Shown here: positions 57,741-64,000 of the stretch, in pieces
Layout: each line of letters opens with the position of its first letter
Position numbering within the stretch: position 1 is the first letter of the stretch
Assembly (NCBI RefSeq): GCF_003265705.1
Contig: NW_020312827.1
Span: 19,224,711 to 19,288,710, forward strand
Direction of reading: 5' to 3'
Length of the DNA: 64,000 nt
Origin: Callorhinus ursinus
Taxonomy: Eukaryota; Chordata; Mammalia; Carnivora; Otariidae
Notes under the pieces: generated by a model
Told to the model about the DNA's origin: nothing
The model's database searches: none
What the model saw: the letters and a program-made list of their open reading frames with translations, nothing else
Program-made: the position numbers and the translations under genes

Positions 57741-60700
57741 GATTCAGATGTCTTTCACAGCCCTATGTTTCCACCACTGGGCAACAGGCATTGTGAGCAG
57801 GCTTATGATGGATGTCTGTGCATTAGAACAATGGGACCGCTCTCTGGCAACTCATGCCACAGAGCAAACATTCCTAATTAAGATGTTGTCATTTTACCTA
57901 GGGGAAAAGCTTTGGCCACATTCCAACATGCCCATAAATAAGAAAGACTACTAGAAATATGAGAAAGAATAGTTTCAAGCAAAAGTATCCTTTCATGATT
58001 AAGAACATAATTCAACATACTACCCAAACTGATTTATGGGTGCACTGTACCAGGCTAGTTTGTAATTCAGCCCTTTGTGCAGTGTACCTTCTGCTGGCCA
58101 AATTTGAAACTACATTTTTAAAGCTGGAACTTGAGCTCATTTACTCAAAGGACATCCCATTTTTTCTTCCAAAATTTATCATTTATTTTCTAATGAAGAA
58201 TTACTAAAATTTTTGCTTACATATATACCCTTTTATTTCTCAGTGCCATCCTCTAACACACAAGTACATGCATAGCCCCATTCAATACCTGATTCTATCT
58301 TTTATTTTTGGTGAAAAATATGTTATATTGTACTCCTTTAGGAAAAGATCAAAGAAAACCTTTTCAATATGAAATCAGAATGAACTCCCTTAGTTTTACT
58401 GCAGATATGGCATTCCACATCTTACCACTTCATGCATATTTCCTGTCCTTAGCTTCTTTCAACTGCCCACTTTTCCTTTATATTCTGTTGCACTGTACAT
58501 CAACAACAAGCATGAATTTATTTCACTATTTAACCAGACAATTCTACCACGAAATTAATTAATATAAAACAGTGACCCACTATGGAATTTTTTTTCTAAA
58601 AATATATCCACATCATGTTTTAAAATATACAGAATATAATGAGCTGACTGGTCAACTCTGTATTCAGGGCATTAAAAGAAACATCTATGTCTTTTTCTTT
58701 TATGCGCACAATCCCATGGATGCCATAATATTAAAGAAGATTCCTAGGGAAATCTGCAGCTGAAGAAAAAGGAGTGCTGAATTACTTCAAACTAGGAGTC
58801 CTGACCTTGTGCTTCTGAAATCTCCATAGGAATCCAGGTTCACAGTCCTAAATCAGATGAATTTGATGGTCTTTGCTTCATTCCATATGGAGGGCCAAGC
58901 ATCTCATGTGTGTCATCATGTTAGTGCAACTGGAATTTCCCTTCAGAAGGAAGCCAGTGCCTTCTCCACAGCCACTGTCAGTTAACTATGCATGCCTAAT
59001 TACTCCTTCACTGATTAGCAGCAAGAAAATCCCTGTCTGGACTGTGGAAGTGTTTCTAATGGCAACAGTCACAGACTGTGGCTGCTTTGGTAAATTGAGC
59101 TGCAATATGATCAGGCTGGGGACAGGCTCTGCCAGCAGGAGGAATAGACCTTTGACAGTGAAGATGGCCAGCCCCAAGAACTTCCTTTCCTTATCCTCTG
59201 ATAGGCTGACATAATCCTCCAAACCTTTAGGAAGGTCTCGGCTGTCCCATATAGGCATGTTTCCCTCTTGACCTTAGAAGGGAAGGCTGAAATGCAGTAC
59301 CTAGACAGCTATGCACGATCCTTGGCTTGAAGTACCAAGCCCCTCAGCTTCAATGCCTCCCCCTCTTCTTTCTCTGCAGGGGATTGAGTGAAATAAGAAA
59401 GCCTTCACTTTTATTAATACCTCTCTATTTGGCTTTTAAAAAATATGCTTCTTTTTATGATGCATGGTACTTATTCACTTTAGTTTTGCCTCCTGTAAAA
59501 TGATAAAATACATTAACTTGCTCTATTCCCTTTGTTGTCTGAGCAATAACATTCCTTAGATTTCATGTGGCAGTTCCTAGGCATTTATGATAGGGAAGAA
59601 AAATATTAACGGTAATGAATAGAGATATAAATCACTGTGGCTATGGCATCTTGACATTTGTTTTCCTTAAACTCAAATCTACAAGTTTTCCCGAAACTAA
59701 GGGCTTGCAGCTCTGGAGCCATGAGTCAACTTTGCTCCCACTGAGTTGGAAAAAGGATTAAAGATGTGAGAGACAGCCTGGAGTTGTTTTTAGAGTCTTG
59801 GTCTCTCTAGAAGAATTGAAAACTATTTACACCTGTTCCTAAAAATGCAGGCTGCCATTGTCCCTGCTCTGGGACAATCTGCCTAAAGACTTTTGGAAGT
59901 TTCCATGGTAAATCAGAATGAAATATCTCCTCTATCTTCCAGGATTTGATGGCAGAAACATTATGGAATTATAACTTTGGTTAGGGAATGAAGAACAAGA
60001 CAAGACTTTACCCCAAGAATCTATAAAGTTAACATCCCTCTGTTCTCTTTTAGTCTCCTAGTGAAATGATGGATAGAAAGAAAACAAGAACTGTGTATTT
60101 ACTGAAACATGGTTAAATAAATACAGGGTTAAAATGGGAAACACCTCAGAGCAAGTGAAGAAGAGATCCAAAAATGATGTTGTCTCAGGGTTTTTTCTTT
60201 TTTATGGTGAATACTGCCCTATTATAATACTTCTCCTTAGAAAGATGATCATTAGTCCATGTTTTTGATTATTGTTATCCCAGCATCTTTGGGTTCATGA
60301 GAGGAGGTATTTCACTGGGAAGGAATTTTTTTTTAAAAGAATTGTGAGAAATGTACCTTTTCAAAAGTTTGGAAGAGCACAAATCAATCCCAGAAGAACA
60401 CTTTAATCTTTGCCAAAAAGGGAGGTAAAATAATCTCCCAGGTGGCACTTTCTGAGTTTTCATAGCTCTGAAATTCCTACAGGGGCTGAAGAGATCTTTG
60501 TTTTATTGCAGACAGATGGACTGGGAATGGCCAACAAAATCCATTAAAATCAATAGTTAGCAGAGGCTGAGATGCCTTTGGCAGTGTAAGTACTCTGCCA
60601 ACAAAGGCAGCTAGAATAAGCCTTGCTCACTAAACATTTTGCTGTAAGACAACTTGCTAGCTAAATTCTACGACAGAGTGGCGAGAAAGTCAGTTTAGAT

Positions 60701-60784
60701 GTTAACGGAGAGGTGGAAAAGTACAATAGTTTTCCTTTTAATACACAGCTAGGCTAAATGTATTTTAAAGCACAGACTGAAAGT
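57741..60784. other. Unassigned DNA, partly unique and less AT-rich
   Basis: No repeat family recognised. 58873-59258 is moderately GC-rich, open in overlapping frames on both strands (113 and 90 codons), and has TAATTA and ATGCATGC words; candidate conserved non-coding DNA. The frames match nothing I know. Confidence 0.35.
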
Positions 60785-60920
60785 TGCCACTCTGGTGGGG
60801 GATGCTGACAATGGGGGAGGCTGTGCATGCATTGAGGCAGGAAGTATAAGGGAAATCTCTATACCTTCTCTGAAATTTTGATGTGAACCTAAAATTGCTT
60901 TTAAAAATAAAGCCTACAGA
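60785..60920 (+). mobile_element. L1 3' end (L1MB/MC-like), sense
   Basis: GGTGGGGGATGCTGACAATG, GGGGAGGCTGTGCATGCATT, GAACCTAAAATTGCTTTTAA and AAATAAAGCCTACA give the terminal 3' UTR including its polyadenylation signal. The tail continues as the GAAA tract. Confidence 0.88.
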
Positions 60921-60989
60921 AAGAGAGAAAGAAAGAGAGAAAGAAAGAAAGAAAGAGAGAAAGAAAGAGAAAAAGAAAGAAAGAAAGAA

Positions 60990-61033
<44 letters not shown>

Positions 61034-61085
61034 AAAACAAACAAAGAAACAAAGAAAGAAAGAAACAAAGAAACAAAGAAAGAAG
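60920..61085. repeat. (GAAA)n purine tract, about 165 bp
   Basis: Almost unbroken GAAA/GAGA units on the plus strand, with AAAC units near the end (61036-61078). It grows from the tail of the L1 3' end. Such mirror-type homopurine DNA can form triplexes and is highly length-variable. Confidence 0.97.
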
Positions 61086-62688
61086 CTGTTTCTAACAGGC
61101 ACATGAAAAGGTAAATGAGTTAATCTGAACAGTAAGAATATGGTTAATGTTGTGTTTTACTTTGTTTTGTTTCCCAATTTTACTACTGAATTCCTCTCTG
61201 CGTTCCTAATGGGCAGGTTCAGGATCTATTCACCACTTGAAAGGTATCATGAATAAAATCCTGAATTGGGAATGAAATGTGCATATTTAACTTAATAGAG
61301 TTAGAAAGCAAAACAACTGAAACTTAAGAAAAGACTAACATGTTATTTGTATGTGAACATTCAATGAATGATAACAATATATTGTCTGTGTATATATTTA
61401 GCAAGAATAGTGACCTATTAACCTGGTCCCCAAAACTGAGCTATTGACAACCCTAACACTTGGAGGCAGGATTATCCTGGATCCTCTAAGGATGTACGAA
61501 AAAAATATTTACAATAAAGATAAAATGGACAAAAAAGAATTCAGGGGATGAGAATAATTAGATTTTATCCTTGAAAGTGCTGTTTATTTGGTTAATACTC
61601 TTGATTGTTCTGACGATGGGGTTTATATGGAAAGACTTCCATAAATTATAATTCAAATTTAGACAAACCATAGAGTGAAATGGGCATATTAAAAATAAAT
61701 TTTCAAATATGACTTATGATAAATCAGTTTTCTTATATTACTAGTGTTTTTACATTGTATTCAATTGTTTATGTATCAATTACATTACAAAATACAGTTC
61801 TTTTCAAATGTATTTTCAAGAAATAGTTCTAAAAGTTAAAATGTATCTGAGTACATGAAAGCAAAAATTTTTAAAAATCTCTGCATTTATTTCCAAACAC
61901 TAAAAAGATAACAAGCAAAATGCTTCCTTTATAACATATTAAAGTAATTTAGTTTCTAAGCTGCATCTGTATTTTTATGAAAAATCTATTTTTTCAATAT
62001 AGTCTTATTTTTATTCTTTATCATAAAATTGCCTATAATTCCTTTCAAAGTTTGTCTTATGGATAATAAATGTGTAATTTAAAAATATTCAATTGATGAT
62101 TTTCTACAGCCCATCATATTTAACATTTTTGAATTGAGAAAATGATCTTTCAGGTTCTAGGGTAACTAGTAAATTCAGATAATATTCTGGTGAATGGAGA
62201 ATATTCTAAATTTTACCAGTATTTATATTGACATGTGTGACTATTTCACTCAAAATATTTTCACAGCTGCCTTTTTCATCTATCATATTAATATGTGTTG
62301 GTATTTCACTCAAATATGTTTACAGATACTGCTTTATTTCCAGAAATTTTTATACCAGTTGCTTCTACTTATGTTTTAAAAATGTATTTAATGAATTTTA
62401 GAAGTTTCAAAGTTATAGGCCTTTAAGATGAAAAATTAATTTATCCAATTAATAAAAGGATCTCAAACTTAGTTTGTCTCTAGGTTAAGATAGTCCAGAG
62501 AATATTCACAGAACTTCGGTATTAAATCTTATATGCCATAAATGCTCTTAGTTTAATTTTTTAGCTACTTACTTGCTTCATAGGAATAATTCAATGACTT
62601 CTTGTCTGTATGCTTTTTTTCCTCAATAACTGCAATTTACTAAAAGCTTGAAAATCTGAAGCTTCTACATTTCATTATTTGGTTATTT
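61086..62688. other. Unassigned AT-rich DNA
   Basis: No gene or repeat recognised. 62190-62320 contains two similar ~50-bp blocks (TATTTCACTCAAAATATTTT and TATTTCACTCAAATATGTTT), a possible old local duplication. Confidence 0.45.
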
Positions 62689-62702
62689 TGATTAAAATTT
62701 TC

Positions 62703-62902
62703 TTTTTTTTTAAGATTTTATTTATTTTTTGACAGAGAGAGAGAGACAGTGTATAGGGAACACAAGGAGGGTGAGTGGGAGAGGAAGAAGCAGGCTTCCT
62801 GCCGAGCAGGGAGCCCGACGTGGGGGCTCAATCCCAGGACCATGGGAATCATGCCCTGAGCCAAAGGCAGACACTTAACCTACTGACCCACCCAGGCGCC
62901 CC
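62703..62902 (-). mobile_element. SINEC, antisense, 14-bp perfect TSD
   Basis: Complete reversed element (AAGATTTTATTTATTTTTTG, AGGCTTCCTGCCGAGCAGGG, CCCACCCAGGCGCCCC). TGATTAAAATTTTC is identical at 62689-62702 and 62903-62916. Confidence 0.98.
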
Positions 62903-63013
62903 TGATTAAAATTTTCCAACTTATCTTGAACAATATCTTGAACAAAAACTGAGAGATCTTCCTCTAAGATCAGGAACAAGACAAAGACGTCCATTCTCAC
63001 CACTTCTCAGATC

Positions 63014-63120
63014 GAATGGAGCACTGGGTGTTATACACAAACAATAAATCATGGAACACTACATCAAAAACTAATGCTGTAATGTATGGTGATTAACATA
63101 ACACAATAAAATTTTAAAAA
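63014..63120 (+). mobile_element. Carnivoran L1 3' end nested in L1 ORF2
   Basis: ATGGAGCACTGGGTGTTATA, ACATCAAAAACTAATGCTGT, ATGGTGATTAACATAACACA and an A-rich tail are the L1 3' terminus, in the middle of ORF2 sequence that resumes at ATAGTACTGG. A few bases of the host L1 around the junction are missing, and no clear TSD is visible. Confidence 0.85.
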
Positions 63121-63380
63121 ATAGTACTGGAAATCCTAGCTAGAGCAATCAAACAATAAAAAGAAATAAAAAGCATTCAAATTGGTAAAGAAGAAGTAAA
63201 ACTTTCACTATTTGCAGACATGATACTACATACAAAAAATCCTAAAGACTCCACCAAAAAACTACTAGAATAAATAAATTCAGTAAAATCACAATATACA
63301 AAATTAATACACAGAAATCTGTTGCATTTCTACACACTAATAATGAAGTAGCAGAAAGAAAAAATAAGGAAACAATCCCA

Positions 63381-63589
63381 AGGGTGCCTGAGTGGCTCTG
63401 TCTGTTAAGCGTCTGCCTTAGGCTCAGGTCATGATCTTGGGGTCCTGGGATCAAGCCCCGCATCATCGGGCTCCCTGCTCAGCAGGAGTCTGCTTCTTCC
63501 TCTGCCCCCCACCACTCATGCTCATGTTCTCTCTCACACTCTCACTCTCTCTCTCAAATAAATACATAAAAATCCTTTGTAAAAAAAGA
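63381..63589 (+). mobile_element. SINEC, sense, nested in L1 ORF2, 11-bp TSD
   Basis: AGGGTGCCTGAGTGGCTCTG head, GGCTCAGGTCATGATCTTGG, GCATCATCGGGCTCCCTGCT, CT-rich end and A-rich tail. AAACAATCCCA occurs at 63370-63380 and 63590-63600; removing one copy and the SINE rejoins the L1 sequence. Confidence 0.97.
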
Positions 63590-64000
63590 AAACAATCCCA
63601 TTTACAATTATACCAAAAAGAATCAAGTAACTAGAAATAAACATAACCAAAGAGGTGAAAAGACCTGTATTCCAAAAACTATAAAACCTGGATGGAAGAA
63701 ATTGAAGATGACACAAATGGCAGGATATTCCATGTTCATGGACTATAAGAACCAAAACTATTAAAATGTCCATACTACTTAAAGCAATCTACAGATATTA
63801 ATTCAATCCTTATCAAAACATCAACAATATTTTTCACAGAACTAGAACAAATTATACCAAAATTTGTATGGAACCACAAAAGACCCTGAATAGCCAAAGC
63901 AATCTTGAGAAAGAACAAAGCTGAGGTATCACAATCCCAGTTTCAAGATATACTATAAAGCCGTAGTAATCAAAACAGTATATTACTGGCACAAAAACTG

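Larger units (their letters stand above)
62945..64000 (+). mobile_element. L1 ORF2 (reverse transcriptase part), sense, broken, runs off the window
   Basis: In order: AAAACTGAGAGATCTTCCTC, AGGAACAAGACAAAGACGTC, ATAGTACTGGAAATCCTAGC, ATTGGTAAAGAAGAAGTAAA, CAGAAATCTGTTGCATTTCT, TACAATTATACCAAAAAGAA, GGATATTCCATGTTCATGGA, AAGCAATCTACAGATATTAA, GTATGGAACCACAAAAGACC and GTATATTACTGGCACAAAAA. This is the RT-domain part of L1 ORF2. It is interrupted by a nested L1 3' end (63014-63120) and a SINEC (63381-63589). Near 63211-63222 the reading TTTGCAGACATGAT lacks three bases relative to the family's FADD motif, removing one catalytic Asp. The copy is inactive; its 3' end lies beyond the window. Confidence 0.94.

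Noticed and set aside
60765..61104. Long lysine/glutamate-rich or phenylalanine/serine-rich frames on both strands
   Set aside because: They are translations of the GAAA microsatellite and its complement, not genes.
1..64000. CRISPR arrays, operons, prophage or other bacterial systems
   Set aside because: Base composition, SINEC/L1/LTR content and absence of dense coding show vertebrate nuclear DNA; no regularly spaced repeats other than microsatellites.

Overview
The window is non-coding mammalian DNA from a carnivoran. It contains about twenty copies of the tRNA-derived Carnivora SINE (SINEC: GGGGCGCCTGGGTGGCTCAG head, CT-rich body, AAATAAATAAAATCTT tail) and several 3' ends of the carnivoran LINE-1 lineage. 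The SINE body variant (CCCACTCCCCCTGCTTGTG followed by TGTCTCTCTCTGTCAAATA) is, from memory, typical of arctoids (bears, pinnipeds, mustelids) rather than cats or dogs; that is an inference. I found no intact protein-coding gene, rRNA, tRNA gene, CpG island or CRISPR array. The short reading frames are what AT-rich repeat DNA gives by chance.

Layout. 0-7 kb: SINEs, an old antisense L1 (about 5.08-6.94 kb) holding four later insertions, and MIR/L2 relics. 7-12.3 kb: mostly unassigned AT-rich DNA. 12.3-18.2 kb: a SINE, antisense L2, MIR relics, an antisense MaLR-type LTR, a locally GC-richer unique block (15.9-16.3 kb), CA/TG microsatellites and a young SINE. 18.2-27 kb: unique DNA with one exon-like block, a four-SINE cluster (20.9-21.8 kb), a hAT MITE, a well-preserved sense L2 and an L1/HAL1-like segment. 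27.1-27.9 kb: an antisense, 5'-truncated processed pseudogene of ATP6V1G1. 28-36.6 kb: mainly unassigned, with two SINEs and a 40-bp tandem duplication. 36.6-42.2 kb: an MLT1 LTR, a TSD-flanked solo ERV1-type LTR, a 5'-inverted L1, a second L1 3' end and three SINEs. 42-50 kb: L2/MIR/hAT relics, a (AC)n tract and an LTR-internal-LTR MaLR element (46.6-49.0 kb). 50-62.7 kb: a stretch without SINECs, carrying a 50-bp Z-DNA-type tract, a GATA-like palindrome, two L1 3' ends and a GAAA tract. 62.7-64 kb: a SINE and an L1 ORF2 fragment with nested insertions that runs off the window.

Nothing here works as an operon or pathway. The readable biology is retrotransposition history: target-site duplications, nesting order, twin priming, a retrocopy and LTR recombination. 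I did not find an undescribed biological system. The best leads are a few unique blocks that may be conserved regulatory DNA, and well-dated insertions usable as phylogenetic markers.
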